A stretch of DNA of 64,000 nucleotides from Aspergillus flavus (Eukaryota > Ascomycota > Eurotiomycetes > Eurotiales > Aspergillaceae): positions 1,302,001 through 1,366,000 of the forward strand of contig NC_092404.1 of assembly GCF_009017415.1 (NCBI RefSeq), given 5' to 3'. Position 1 is the first letter of the stretch, and every line of letters begins with the position of its first letter. Positions 45,899-55,930 of the stretch are shown here, one piece after another. The position numbers and the translations under genes were made by a program. The notes below the pieces were generated by a model, which saw only the letters and a list, made by a program, of their open reading frames with translations, was not told the DNA's origin and did not search any database.

Positions 45899-46585
45899 GG
45901 TGTATTTTCCTGTAGCTGGTGAACTGCGATTGTCTGGATGTCGGCACTCGATATCTTTTGATGGCGGTTGTGATCGGAGTTCTGGGGTCACGGGAAGATA
46001 CGCTTTCCTCATTCAGATTAGTCTTCAATCTACCATACTGGGTAGTAAAAGGCCGCCGATTGGTTAGTTACTCACCGCCTTCGCTTAATGAGAGTACTCC
46101 GTTGTTAACTTCTCGGGAAAGTTAAGCCTTCCATGAGAAGGTAGTACATACTCCCGTACCCTTGATAAGATTCTCACGTTTTCGAGGTTTATAAGGAAAT
46201 CGAATCGGCTACCCGAGAGTAATCTCTCATCTTCTGGGCCTTTATCTCGCGAGATATTACAGTATAAAGTGATTATGATTCGAATATGAAATTAACCCAT
46301 CAGCCGCACGGAGCCTTCTTACTGAGATGGTGATATCTAAAGCGCCCGCTACATGCGTATACCTACACACACATACAATCGTAGGGGCAAATTCATATTC
46401 GCTGTGGATTAATTGTGAAGAAAATACATATGATTGCTGGATTCAAGTCAAACTATCGATTACTCATTGGAAAAGACACCCTCGAACATGGCCAAAAAGT
46501 AAAGCAACGACCAGGAATCAGGATCCTTCCCGGGCCCGCGATTTACACTTCTTACTGTAGGAAGAGGCAAAAAATGAAGATAGGA
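45899..46585. other. Intergenic between MRP2 and the tRNA-Ser gene
   Basis: About 690 bases. It contains the MRP2 promoter; a one-mismatch TACTCCGTT lies at 46095-46103. Nothing else is recognised. Confidence 0.5.
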
Positions 46586-46682
46586 CGTCAGCGACAGGAT
46601 TCGAACCTGTGCCCACGAATGGAATTGATGACGAATATATGAGAATTCGAGTCAATCGCCTTAACCACTCGGCCACACTGAC
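46586..46682 (-). tRNA. tRNA-Ser(CGA) with a 16-nt intron
   Basis: Read from 46682 leftward. The acceptor stem GTCAGTG pairs with CGCTGAC, with discriminator G at 46586. A-box TGGCCGAGTGG and B-box GGTTCGAATCC are intact. The anticodon stem is ATTGA/TCAAT and the anticodon CGA is at 46647-46649 (complement). The loop is interrupted after position 37 by a 16-nt intron at 46630-46645. A long variable arm follows, then the T stem ACAGG/CCTGT. Class II shape and G73 are serine hallmarks. The yeast tRNA-Ser(CGA) gene SUP61 also has an intron at this place. Confidence 0.92.
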
Positions 46683-46883
46683 TTACGATTGGAAATTATA
46701 GTGCATCAATTGTATATCACACTACAAAACTATTCAGGTTACTGACTCACTAATGGGATCAAAATCCGGAATTTGCCATGAATCGTTTAGAGGCCGACAA
46801 CCTGTGCGGCCAACTTTACGGAGTACTGTGAAGACAGTTATCTACGCAAAACGTCTAGAAACTCGCTTTTACAAATAATGGGT

Positions 46884-46968
46884 GTCAGTGTGGCCGAGTG
46901 GTCAAGGCGACTCGGACTTTCATATCCGTCACTAATCCCATTCATGGACAGCCAGCCTGTCGCTGACA
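46884..46968 (+). pseudogene. Degenerate tRNA-Ser copy, inverted relative to the intact gene
   Basis: It starts with the same acceptor strand and A-box as the intact gene (GTCAGTGTGGCCGAGTGGTC) and ends with the same CCTGTCGCTGAC. The anticodon arm no longer pairs (ACTCG has no partner), the variable arm is shortened, and the B-box GTTCGAAT is replaced by CCAG. It should not be transcribed by RNA polymerase III or fold. The two copies face each other across about 200 bases. Confidence 0.75.
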
Positions 46969-47141
46969 ACATCTTGTTGCTCCTCGCCGAGACACCTAGG
47001 GCAAGGCCACTTTTATTGGCAGACTTGGTCCCTCCGGTGAGATGTCCAATAGTTCTAAGTCTACCGCATACCCTGTACTAGATTGTGGAATGTTTGTATT
47101 GATGTCTCTTGAACTGCTATGGGGAGTCATATGGATCTACT

Positions 47142-47435
47142 ATTAAAGCTCTAGAAGCGCAGGGAATCTATATATTATACTGTTCTACCTTTTCACCTGA
47201 CCTCTTACTTATTGAAACTGTGTGGAATTGGATGAGCGATCATAATTAGGAAAGGCACGGTTCTATAGATCTTATTAGCTCAGGTGCTCGCTTAAGATCT
47301 GTAGTTTTAGAGGCGTAGCATAGGATTCCTAAATGGCAGCTTCTGCTTCTGATAATGGAGATACCTCACCGTGCTGAGGCAGTTATTCAAGCTAACCGGG
47401 GGGCCTGCATGCCTTTTCTTTCTCTATATGAATGA
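47142..47435 (+). pseudogene. Tc1/mariner-type transposase C-terminal remnant
   Basis: One continuous frame encodes the end of a DDE/D transposase: LEAQGIYILYCSTFSPDL, then LIETVWNWMSDHN, a stop, then VVLEA, a stop, and IPKWQLLLLIMEIPHRAEAV. This matches the SPDLNPIE.VWNWMKDYIQ and MPRR..AVI.ANGG blocks of Tc1-like elements. The two in-frame TAG codons are at 47247-47249 and 47316-47318, where family members have Gln and Trp. No terminal inverted repeats or catalytic N-terminal domain were found nearby, so this is a dead tail fragment. Confidence 0.8.
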
Positions 47436-48330
47436 TTTCCACAGAGTTGAATAGCTTTATACTTATTGATTTTATCAAGCCGGCATAAAGTTAGCTGGTG
47501 AATAGACTAAGTAAACCCTTCTTACTATAGTAACGATGAGATGAAAGGCCGAGGCGATATATCTCAACTACCCATGTAACGGCTATCAATCCCCATCCGT
47601 CCGGCCTGTTTGATAAGGAGCTCTAGCTCTAGCTCTGCATGACTCTAGTGCAAGTGATTATCATTTACATGAGTTGATGTGGTGATAGTAGTCTATATGG
47701 CTTACATCAAATTTACCGGGGCTTCCTAAATATTACGGCAAAATGCACACCACCGTGCTATCACCACTCATGATTCTCATGCAACTGCATGATCAGCCTT
47801 CCTTGAGTAGGTCACTGTGATGCAACTTAATTTGATATAAGCCGGTGGATCGAGTGATCCTAAAGAAAAGAAGCTCTGTAGGAATGGAACAGATTATCCA
47901 CACTGCGACTGGATCATGCATCACCAGACTTGAGCTCTAGATCATGAAATGTAGCCACCATGCTCCAAGCGACTTTATGAAGCTACCAAGCCAGCAGTAC
48001 TGAGAAGCATTTAGCAGCGAAAGACAGTTTATATAAAGCTAGTATGGGCGTGTGATAACTGTCAGCTACTGCGATGACTTCGCAGCCGAATTACGCGAAT
48101 GAATATCGTTCAAGGCAAAGGAAACAGATGAAGCATGTACTGGAAAGACGACCGTAGCAGTAGTGGTACAACTTGTCAATTCGTCAAAATCTCATGACGG
48201 TCTATATGCCTGTACAGAATAACTGTCCGCAAACCGAAATTTGGGCGAAGCAGCAATCCGGATAATCAGCCACCCTCCGTATTCTTCTTTCACCCGTCAA
48301 ATTGACATTCTCAGATTAACAGAGATTAAT
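47436..48330. other. Non-coding stretch right of the transposon remnant
   Basis: About 900 bases with no supportable gene. A short AGCTCT repeat lies near 47621-47636. It may be further decayed element sequence, but I see no terminal repeat to prove it. Confidence 0.4.
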
Positions 48331-48827
48331 TTAGTGCTTGCTGTTCTTGAGGTTGGGGTTGCGGGGGTCGTTCTTGAACTCTCCGGCTGCAGAAGGGAAC
48401 CAATGTTAGCTATAATTGAGAAATTGCGGGAGTTGCTCGCATCGAAGGGAAAATCTAGCTCCTATAGAAGCATAAAGTCCCCTGAATTCGAAGAACGGGG
48501 CGACTCACTGTTGGCGAGGGCGTTGCCGAGGGAGTTGATGCCGTAGAGGATGACAGCGCCTAGAAAGACTCCCGTCAGTATCCGAGATCCAGTACCCTGT
48601 GCACTTGTCCAAACACGTATCCCATAGTCGAGATCAAATAGAATAGACGTATTCGTAGAGGGATTTCAATAATGGCGATGCATACCGGCAGCGAAGAAGG
48701 GGCCCAGAGGCTTGGCTATAACGAGGTAGGTCAGTCAGCTTTCGACCTGGTTTAATCCAACAAGAATCTCCGACCGGCGCGGTGTCTTACCAATGGGGGT
48801 GGGGAACTTCTTTCCGAGGAGAGACAT
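48331..48827 (-). CDS. ATP18: Mitochondrial F1Fo ATP synthase subunit j/i (Atp18)
   Basis: Four exons (48791-48827, 48686-48715, 48509-48559, 48331-48386) encode 57 residues, so three introns break a 174-nt coding sequence; too fragmented to appear as one open frame. The protein starts MSLLGKKFPTPIAKPLGPFF, has one membrane helix (AAGAVILYGINSLGNALA), and ends TGEFKNDPRNPNLKNSKH. This is the pattern of yeast Atp18: a conserved KKFPTP.AKP.WPF start, single inner-membrane span and a DPRNP tail. It sits in the Fo sector near subunit a and supports the dimer interface. Each junction was checked for phase. Divergent from SPC19 with 290 bases between starts. Confidence 0.92.
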
Positions 48828-49117
48828 GGTGACAAGTTATATATTGCACGGGAATGTCCTAGGAGGATAAAGGTGAGAGGTGAGTTGATGTAGGCGGAAT
48901 ACGGTGCAACGAGGAGGAGCGGGAACAACGAGTTTTGCCCGGAGGTCCGACTTCCGGCCGCTTTTACCATAGCCGCACGGTCTCATCGCCGCTTTTATCG
49001 CTCCGTTAGCCCCTCCGCCTGTAAACAAATGCAGCAGTTGTCATGAAACTCCAACTTCATACTTTCTAAGTATATTCATTTAAAAACGCTTCCGCATTAT
49101 TTCGCCCTCGTATCACC

Positions 49118-49680
49118 ATGGCGGCATCACTAAATGCTTCAGTCACGTCTCTCCAATCCTCTCTACAACTTCTCGACTCATCTATCTCCACTCTTGAATC
49201 TGGTGTTAGTGACTTTCCTCGACTGTGCAAGGTCCTGCAAACAACCCGAGTAAGTGCCGGCAACGTACCTTCCGGAACCCGGTAAATGTATTGATAAAAA
49301 TCCAATAACAGCACTTTGAACTTCTTCCCGAGCCTACGCTCCGCGAAGCACAGCAATCATTACTTGATGAAATTACTCCCAGCATCGGACACTTGCTATC
49401 ATTAGCGTCAAACCACGTTGAAAAGCTCTCTCGTCGCGAACAAGCTCTCCGAGCAAAAGCTGAGCTGCAGGAAGGCAGAATGTACTCCAGCGAGAGCCGC
49501 CAAACCTCAAGCCGTAGCCAGAATGCCTATGGGGATCGACAAAAGGCTAATGCTGCTAAAGCGGCGGAGTTCAGGCGATTGGTACAGAAGAAGGAACGGC
49601 TGAAGTATGCTGTCGAGAGATTGGAGTTGCAGAGTAAACAGCGCGAACGTCAGTTGAGAAAGAGTATGGCCGCCCAATAA
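49118..49680 (+). CDS. SPC19: DASH complex subunit Spc19
   Basis: Exons 49118-49249 and 49312-49680 encode 166 residues. The start MAASLNASVTSLQSSLQLLDSS, the segment LCKVLQTTRHFELLPEPTL bridging the intron, and a C-terminal coiled coil (EFRRLVQKKERLKYAVERLEL) are the features of fungal Spc19. DASH/Dam1 forms rings on spindle microtubules that couple kinetochores to depolymerising ends; it is essential in budding yeast. Nothing is missing. The 62-nt intron has GTAAGT and AACAG ends. Confidence 0.92.
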
Positions 49681-50324
49681 GTCTGCACTCACGGGGTGAA
49701 AACTATAGCAACAGCGCAAAATGGTTGCAACTACGCCATCCCTGTTATTCAAGACACCTGCCATTATAATCGGTGAAACTACCCGAGCTCGACGACTCGG
49801 CTTCAATGGAAGTAGGTCGCTGTCATCGCCGAGCAGCGTTGAGACTTACCTTTAACATACGTCTACTATTCGCCTTAGTGCCCACGGTGCATAGTGTTCG
49901 ACATATGCGCTACTAATGCATAAAGCCGAAGATTGGTGATGCGAAAGTAAAGTCTTTCGATCTACCGTCATCCGCCACCAATTGCTTGATCCCTCATGCT
50001 AGGATTTAGCAGGCACCTTCAGACCATTTGCGTCTTCCCGTGAAACAGCCAATTGCAATTGTCTTCGACACAGTCCATGGATTATATAAGGAGCTGCGAA
50101 TGCTGTATATGAGAGGAATATTGGTCACATTGAAATTGAGTGAAGAGCTCAATAAGCCATACAGTTGTGGTCTAATTACATATATCCGTTATTTATAATA
50201 CATTTATTATACATCCTTCAAAACTTTGAAGCCCAGGTGCCTGTACCGAGATATGAACCATTTATACGCCGTAGCCCTATGCCTTGTGTTTCCCGCCAGC
50301 CGATGAACTATGCAAACGAAGCTT
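49681..50324. other. Intergenic between convergent SPC19 and RSM22
   Basis: About 640 bases between facing gene ends; AT-rich toward the right. No further feature. Confidence 0.5.
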
Positions 50325-52907
50325 TCAAACTAAGAAGTCATCCTGCGCTACTTTCGCAGCGGCATGCTTCTTCGAAGCCTGCCTCACCTTCTTCTTGTCC
50401 GCATGCTTCTTCCAGCTTGGGATCGTTTGGCCCTTCTTTCTCTGCTGTATAAGCACCTCAGGCCAGTCAGAACCCTCGGACTGCTGCTCAAGTTCACCTT
50501 CCTCGGCTAAATCGGCCCTAAGGGCTGCCCGCCTAGCCAAACGTTCTTTCTTGCCTTCGCCGTGCTTATCACCGAGTCTCAAGCTTCTTGGGATGCGGGT
50601 CTTCGCACCAAGAGCCCACAGATCTCCCCAATTTGACTTGCGAGCATCTTTGTATGCCCGGCGGCTATAGGAGCGGGGCACCGTCCAGCGCTCAATCTTT
50701 CCAGCAGGCGTACAAAAATCGAAGATGACATGTCCGCGGCGTTTCATTGGAGGATACACAATACGAGGAAGAGACAACGTGTGGAAGTTCTCGGGCTTCG
50801 CTTGTTCGCTTGCCTCGGTCTGGGAACTAGTAGCTTCGTCTGGTGCTTCCATCTCTTCTACAGCTGGGTCGTGTAAATCTTCGTAGCCAGCAAAGGCCGC
50901 TTCGGTAGCTTCCGAGCCTTGTACAATACCCTGCGTCTCACGCAAGTCGACGCCACGTTGTACAGCGATATAACTGAACTTCACATCTTCGTGGTTCCGA
51001 TCCTTGGCTCCCAAGATACGTTGGAGGAATGACGGTCTGATATATCTCTGCTGGAAATGACAATAATCTTTGCGTCCCTTGGAATGGCCTGGAGTGTTGA
51101 ACATGGGGCATTTCTCATGGTTAGTGCAGGGCGCAACAATCATTCCGGGTTCCTTCTCAATATGTGAATCCTCAATTGGTGACTCGGTGAAGTTGGTATA
51201 TGTTGTAGAGCCAGGGCTTGATACGAAACGCTTAAGGATCATCTCACGGGCCCCGGCAATTGCTTCGAATCCTTTCTGGTGTCCCTTCTCGAGAAGGATT
51301 AGAACACCGCCATCAGGGTTGAGAAGATTCCACAGGTTCTCCACGTGCTCTTTGCGTAAGAACTCCTCCTCTATGCCGAGCAAACTATGGGGAGCCACGA
51401 TAATATCGTACTGCTTTCGCTTTGGAGGAGCTCTCTCATCATCTAGAGTAGGTTTTTCGCGGATGTGAACATAGTCAGGCAAGCGTGGTAGAAACGAAGT
51501 GTTCTCCAACAATAAACTAGCACGCATTCGAAGGGCATCCGAACCAGTGACGACAGTCGATCTACCTAAAGGATAAGGACTTGCCCTGGGATGGTCTGGG
51601 ACCATAGACTCCCATTCTGCACGAATGACATCTCGCCAAGCAAGGACACCGGCACCACCAGCACTGGCATCAAGGATATGCGGCCCATCTTCTTTCGAGA
51701 TGAGCCCACGTAGCCACTCCGTGCCCAAGCGCTTTCGGACCTCGACCAAGGTGCTCAGTATAGATGTATACATTCCAGGGAACAGAGCCGCAATGTATGC
51801 ATTCGCCTCCATTTCTGTCATGTGTCGCTGGGAAGCGTCTAGCGGAATAGGGAGCTGGGGCATCTGTGCGCGCGGTGGAGGAGTGGTAGTAGAATAAGGA
51901 AGGCGCGTACCGCCAAAGGTACGATGGGCAACATCCGCAATATGCTTATTGGAGTAGTCGGACAAGATGATGGAAATAGGTCCAGTTACTGTATCCTTGG
52001 GCAAGAAAACAGTACTGGGATCGGTAGAGAACTTCCCTTCCACAGTCAAAGGATGCAGTCGAGGTGTGTCGTCGGGGTTTGCTTCTTCTTCAAACTGCTC
52101 CAGCATGATTTCTCCACCGAGCTGTTCCGCCACTTCCCTTGTCCGTTGCATGGCGATAGATTCATCCTCGACCGGGCCAGCCTCCATATCATAGACCACA
52201 GGTGGTTCATCCTCTGACTCAGCCTGCTCGAAATCGACAGCTTCCCATCCTCCCTGACCATCTTCACGGTATAGAACATCTGCATCCTTCTCATCTTCCG
52301 TTGCTTCAAGCTCTAACTCCTCCTGGCGAATGATCGGCTCGCCATACAACTGAGTGTATAACCGCAACTCAGTGTCATTCAGCAATCCATCGGGCAGAGT
52401 GTCCCCGAACACCTGTCTCGCCTCCTGAACGCGCGCTTCTAAAGTCTCCTGGTCCCGATGGCCGATCGTCTCGCTGAATGCATGATCAAGCTCTGGACCA
52501 TCAAGGTTGAGAGCTTCCCAGTAATCGTCCAACAGGCTCAGCTCATCCATAAGCTCAGCCATTTCCATCTCATTTTGTTCAATTTTATCAATCACATCGT
52601 AGATGGCGTCCTTCCGATCCGCATTGACATTGCCATCTGCCGGGGGCACCGTAGACGCATATCGCCGTCCATTTTTCAGACCGCCGATTATGTATCCAGT
52701 AGCAGTCTTTCGAGGAAATCCGACCGGTGAATTAAGGGGAAACTCGTATCGCGCGTTTGTACATCTGTACCGCTGCGCTATGAAACTGGTAGCTCCGCCG
52801 CGGAGCTGTTGCGAACTGATTTGCGACGACTTCGATGCAATGGTGCGCAGAAGGCCGTGGGAGCAAGACCGGCTCGCCCTTGATGCTGGGGATCTTGATA
52901 GCATCAT
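50325..52907 (-). CDS. RSM22: Mitochondrial ribosome assembly methyltransferase-like protein Rsm22 (METTL17)
   Basis: A single exon of 860 residues from the first of two adjacent ATGs (52907 and 52904); longer upstream frame has no ATG. An Arg/Ser-rich presequence (about 1-60) is followed by acidic low-complexity sequence (about 100-260). A Rossmann-like methyltransferase core from about 365 contains HILDASAGGAGVLAWRD and YDIIVAPHSLLG. A Cys cluster, APCTNHEKCPMF with a later DYCHF, matches the [4Fe-4S] ligands described for METTL17. The basic C-terminus ends DDFLV. In yeast Rsm22 is tied to the mitochondrial small subunit; in mammals METTL17 checks its assembly. The glycine-rich SAM loop is not canonical, so catalysis is uncertain. 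Confidence 0.9.
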   Translation of the reverse strand: MMLSRSPASRASRSCSHGLLRTIASKSSQISSQQLRGGATSFIAQRYRCTNARYEFPLNSPVGFPRKTATGYIIGGLKNGRRYASTVPPADGNVNADRKDAIYDVIDKIEQNEMEMAELMDELSLLDDYWEALNLDGPELDHAFSETIGHRDQETLEARVQEARQVFGDTLPDGLLNDTELRLYTQLYGEPIIRQEELELEATEDEKDADVLYREDGQGGWEAVDFEQAESEDEPPVVYDMEAGPVEDESIAMQRTREVAEQLGGEIMLEQFEEEANPDDTPRLHPLTVEGKFSTDPSTVFLPKDTVTGPISIILSDYSNKHIADVAHRTFGGTRLPYSTTTPPPRAQMPQLPIPLDASQRHMTEMEANAYIAALFPGMYTSILSTLVEVRKRLGTEWLRGLISKEDGPHILDASAGGAGVLAWRDVIRAEWESMVPDHPRASPYPLGRSTVVTGSDALRMRASLLLENTSFLPRLPDYVHIREKPTLDDERAPPKRKQYDIIVAPHSLLGIEEEFLRKEHVENLWNLLNPDGGVLILLEKGHQKGFEAIAGAREMILKRFVSSPGSTTYTNFTESPIEDSHIEKEPGMIVAPCTNHEKCPMFNTPGHSKGRKDYCHFQQRYIRPSFLQRILGAKDRNHEDVKFSYIAVQRGVDLRETQGIVQGSEATEAAFAGYEDLHDPAVEEMEAPDEATSSQTEASEQAKPENFHTLSLPRIVYPPMKRRGHVIFDFCTPAGKIERWTVPRSYSRRAYKDARKSNWGDLWALGAKTRIPRSLRLGDKHGEGKKERLARRAALRADLAEEGELEQQSEGSDWPEVLIQQRKKGQTIPSWKKHADKKKVRQASKKHAAAKVAQDDFLV

Positions 52908-53192
52908 CAAACCCTTCTTACCACCTTGGAAGCGATAATCAGCGACCTGAGTCTGGGGATGGAGGAAAAACGCCACTCGTGAGAGCTCTGTTAGGAAAAT
53001 CTTTGCCAAGAAATGCGGCCATCAGAAATTCCACTTTTCCTATTGGCGGGTGGAAGGAGGTAGTCCAATTATGTAATTCTCATAGTATGTGCATTATCTT
53101 AAAGGACATGAGATTATGCAGAAGTATATAATGATATGTAAATGTATTTGAATGATATAAAACAGTATGTACAATTTAGAGCCTTTCCAAGT

Positions 53193-54367
53193 CTATTCCT
53201 CGCTATCGGTATCTTCGTTGCCCATAAGCACTTTCAATGCAGAAATCCATTTCATCACTTCGTGTTGCAAAGCAGTCAACTTCGCCATGACTGCCATCAG
53301 GCTCGGGTCCTGACTCTCCACGCGAATCTTTTCCCTTACTTTGACCTCGTCTCCCTTCCATGTGAAAACATCTCCAACTTCATCATGCCCACGGTGTCGA
53401 GTTCCAAACAAACGGTCGCGCAAATTGAACCCAGTCAAAGAAATGTCGGTGGCAAAAGCTGTTGGAGTATGTGTGGGTGTGCTAGACTCGAGCGTCCTTA
53501 GATACAAGACGAGAGCAGAGTCGGCGATGGATAGATGGAACGAAAGGTTTAGCGGCAACGGTGGATCAAACATCTTCGCAGTTATGTTAGTCACCAATAA
53601 AGGGGACAAAAGAACGAGGCGCCGAACATACATCCTCAAGCGCACTTGTCTCCCACCACTTGCCCCTGACTTGATCACTCTCGCCCTTCAACATCTGGCG
53701 AGCCTCAGACAGAGTTTCATATAATAAGCGCAGCTGTCCATATATGAAACTTGCATTGAGCGGGTCGCCAGTCCAAGTGCTGACATCCACCACATCGAGA
53801 CTCTGGTTGACCAAGTTCCTCACCGAAACCAACTGATGTAGCACAAGCTCTGGAGCACCGGGCGAGTTCGACAAGCATAAGCGAGTCGTTGGGGAGCCAC
53901 GCGCAGGAGCAAGGGAACCAAGGCGTAGTTGAATATCCTAGCGCACGACGATACCTGATCAGTCTAATCGGTTCGTCCGAGAAATAGGAGAATGCAAGCG
54001 CGAACAACATACGCCTTTCACGATTTTCGTTCCGACCCTTGTTACGAAGCCTTTCACGATCTCTGATCGTACAGAGGAGATAACCAATGTTGAGCCTGGC
54101 TCTTTAGGGGCAAGAAGCGCAGCGCATTCATGCAGGCCTTCCCTTAGGGAGGCGAGTGAGTCTTGCAGAGAACGCAGTAACCATTCTAATTCCCTAGCCT
54201 GTGTCGGAGCTAAAAGTCAACAACAGAGGTATACTATACACGCGATGCTTTAACCCTTGAAAAGCCAAATGAAACTCGTAGGCATCTGGGGAGAAGTATA
54301 CCAATGCACTATCAGCTTCCCGTTCCAGCTGCTGCGGAGGTAGTGGCGGGTAAACCCAAGTAGCCAT
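53193..54367 (-). CDS. RAV2: Rogdi/RAV2 family protein (RAVE complex, V-ATPase regulator)
   Basis: Four exons (54302-54367, 54013-54198, 53632-53937, 53193-53573) encode 312 residues. The start MATWVYPPLPPQQLERE and RELEWLLRSLQDSLASLREGL form the Rogdi leucine-zipper opening, followed by ECAALLAPKEPGSTLV. VKGFVTRVGTKIVKG, later SFHLSIADSALVLYLRTLE, and a coiled C-terminus complete the family layout. RAVE reassembles V1 with Vo on vacuoles when glucose returns; Rogdi is its human relative. Intron 1 is ambiguous. I use GTATAC with a CACAG acceptor; GTGCAT with TTTAG also keeps frame and changes a few residues near 20. VMA12 in this window acts on the same pump. Confidence 0.85.
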
Positions 54368-55185
54368 TCTGGCGAAGCGAGTCCACTAGTTCGGGAGTTG
54401 TGCTGTTTAGTCAAGGTATCGAAATTTTGTTACTATCCCAGGATTAAGAAAAAGGTAGAAATCTAACAGGGAAGACTGTTCAGGCAGATGGTTGCTGTTG
54501 CGCTATTGCTTCAGCTCTTGTGACGTTTGCGGATGGAAACGTACTAGCGTGGATCTAATCTATCACCTGCATATTTACGTAATGTAAATAATGCGTCGGG
54601 ATCTTACCATGTTCTTGTACTAGGATGCACTCAAGTCTACTTATCCCATAGTTCTATCTGGTATTGTGACAGATCTTTCGTATGCCAGAGAAATGTATGG
54701 TAGGGGAACCAAGGCCAAAATTTTCACTTTCTTTGCCCTTAATCAAAGCCATCAGCTATAGCCTACCCATACCCATCTATTCGGTGTAGCGCCTCACACA
54801 CACACAAATATATATATACATATATATCTTTTCCAGCGTTTTGCTTTTCAAGTTTCATTCCACCGCGAACGCCGTCCAGCGAAGGCTTATAAATAACATA
54901 CCAATTGTTCATACGCTATTTAGATATTCTAATAGTGAGCAAGGCTTTAGGCGCTGAGTGTTGATGGACTATCCTTTGTTTCGAAGCTATCCAGACCGTT
55001 CTTCCGCAGCCATCTTCATCTCATACAAAGCCTGTATGAACACGAACCGTACAAAAGGTTGGTGATGGGCTCTCCACTGACAGGTGCGACTACTAATATT
55101 GACATGACTAATGTAGAGGTAGAGATATTGCCGCACTGTACAAGAATATTGTAGTGAGTCAAGTTGTATTTAACCTCCTATCGAC
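54368..55185. other. Intergenic with CA/TA microsatellite
   Basis: About 820 bases upstream of RAV2 and of the orphan gene, which diverge. A CA run at about 54794-54806 passes directly into TA repeats to about 54827. No other structure. Confidence 0.55.
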
Positions 55186-55626
55186 ATGGCCTATCAACTT
55201 TCCGTGTCAATATCCGGCCCGGGGACCTCCGAGCGTGCTCATTGGGGGTTGGTTATCCATAAACCACCAAGTCGAGTCGGAGACCTCCTACATGTTAGAG
55301 TCATCGATGAAAATACCAACCTGTTTGCATTTGAAAATCGTTCCGGGCATGTCATAGATGATCAAAACGCATGGGGACTGGCCAAGATAACAATGCTGGA
55401 TGATTTGCAGCGTGCTAAGGCAATTTCAATATTGTTTAATGAGAGGCCACCAAGCAATGGGGGAAAGGACTGTCAGGATTGGGTGCTGGATGCATTGGTT
55501 TCATTGGAGGTCGAAGAATTGGTTCCGGATGGAACGACACAGACATGGACATCAAGGACGGGCAAGCAGACAAAGGCTATCCAGCACGAGGTTGGTGTGA
55601 ACTGGGAAGCTCTGAATGGGAGATAA
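55186..55626 (+). CDS. Orphan single-exon protein with a His...Cys (NlpC/LRAT-like) pattern
   Basis: An intronless frame of 146 residues from an ATG in the context CGACATGGCC. It has RAHWGLVIH near the start (His19), a beta-rich middle, then NGGKDCQDWVLDALVSLEVEELV (read as two parts; Cys96). A HW..L segment followed by a (N/D)CQxWV helix is the order seen in circularly permuted NlpC/P60-like folds such as LRAT and PPPDE proteins. Members of those families use His and Cys as catalytic residues. I do not recognise a named family and offer this only as a structural inference. No signal peptide. It sits between RAV2 and a dead P450, in a low gene-density, accessory-looking stretch. Confidence 0.6.
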   Translation: MAYQLSVSISGPGTSERAHWGLVIHKPPSRVGDLLHVRVIDENTNLFAFENRSGHVIDDQNAWGLAKITMLDDLQRAKAISILFNERPPSNGGKDCQDWVLDALVSLEVEELVPDGTTQTWTSRTGKQTKAIQHEVGVNWEALNGR

Positions 55627-55930
55627 TAGATGAGCGCTATACGGGAAATATATCCTCATTCACCGGTCTACTACATCCCACAGCTCGTATTCTGTCCAGA
55701 AAAAAAAAGGAGTAAAAGCTGGAAAGTAACTCATCCCACTTCTAATTCATACTAATGCGCTACTACATTGATCTTAGGCATGCCGTACAAGTTTGACCTG
55801 AAATAACTCAGTCTAGAAAATTGGTAAATTAGTGAAAGTTAAAGGGGGAAAAAGACAATTCAGTGCTCAAACACAAACAGTTTAAGCTTCCATGACATGT
55901 TCCATGTGTACTCCTGCAGGATTATAGCTG

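Noticed and set aside
46884..46968. Second copy as a functional tRNA of another anticodon
   Set aside because: The anticodon stem cannot pair and the T-loop B-box is missing, so it is called a pseudogene.
54259..54301. LVYFSPDAYEFHLAF as RAV2 coding sequence
   Set aside because: It reads open but leads to a stop; treating it as intron joins the conserved leucine-zipper region in frame.
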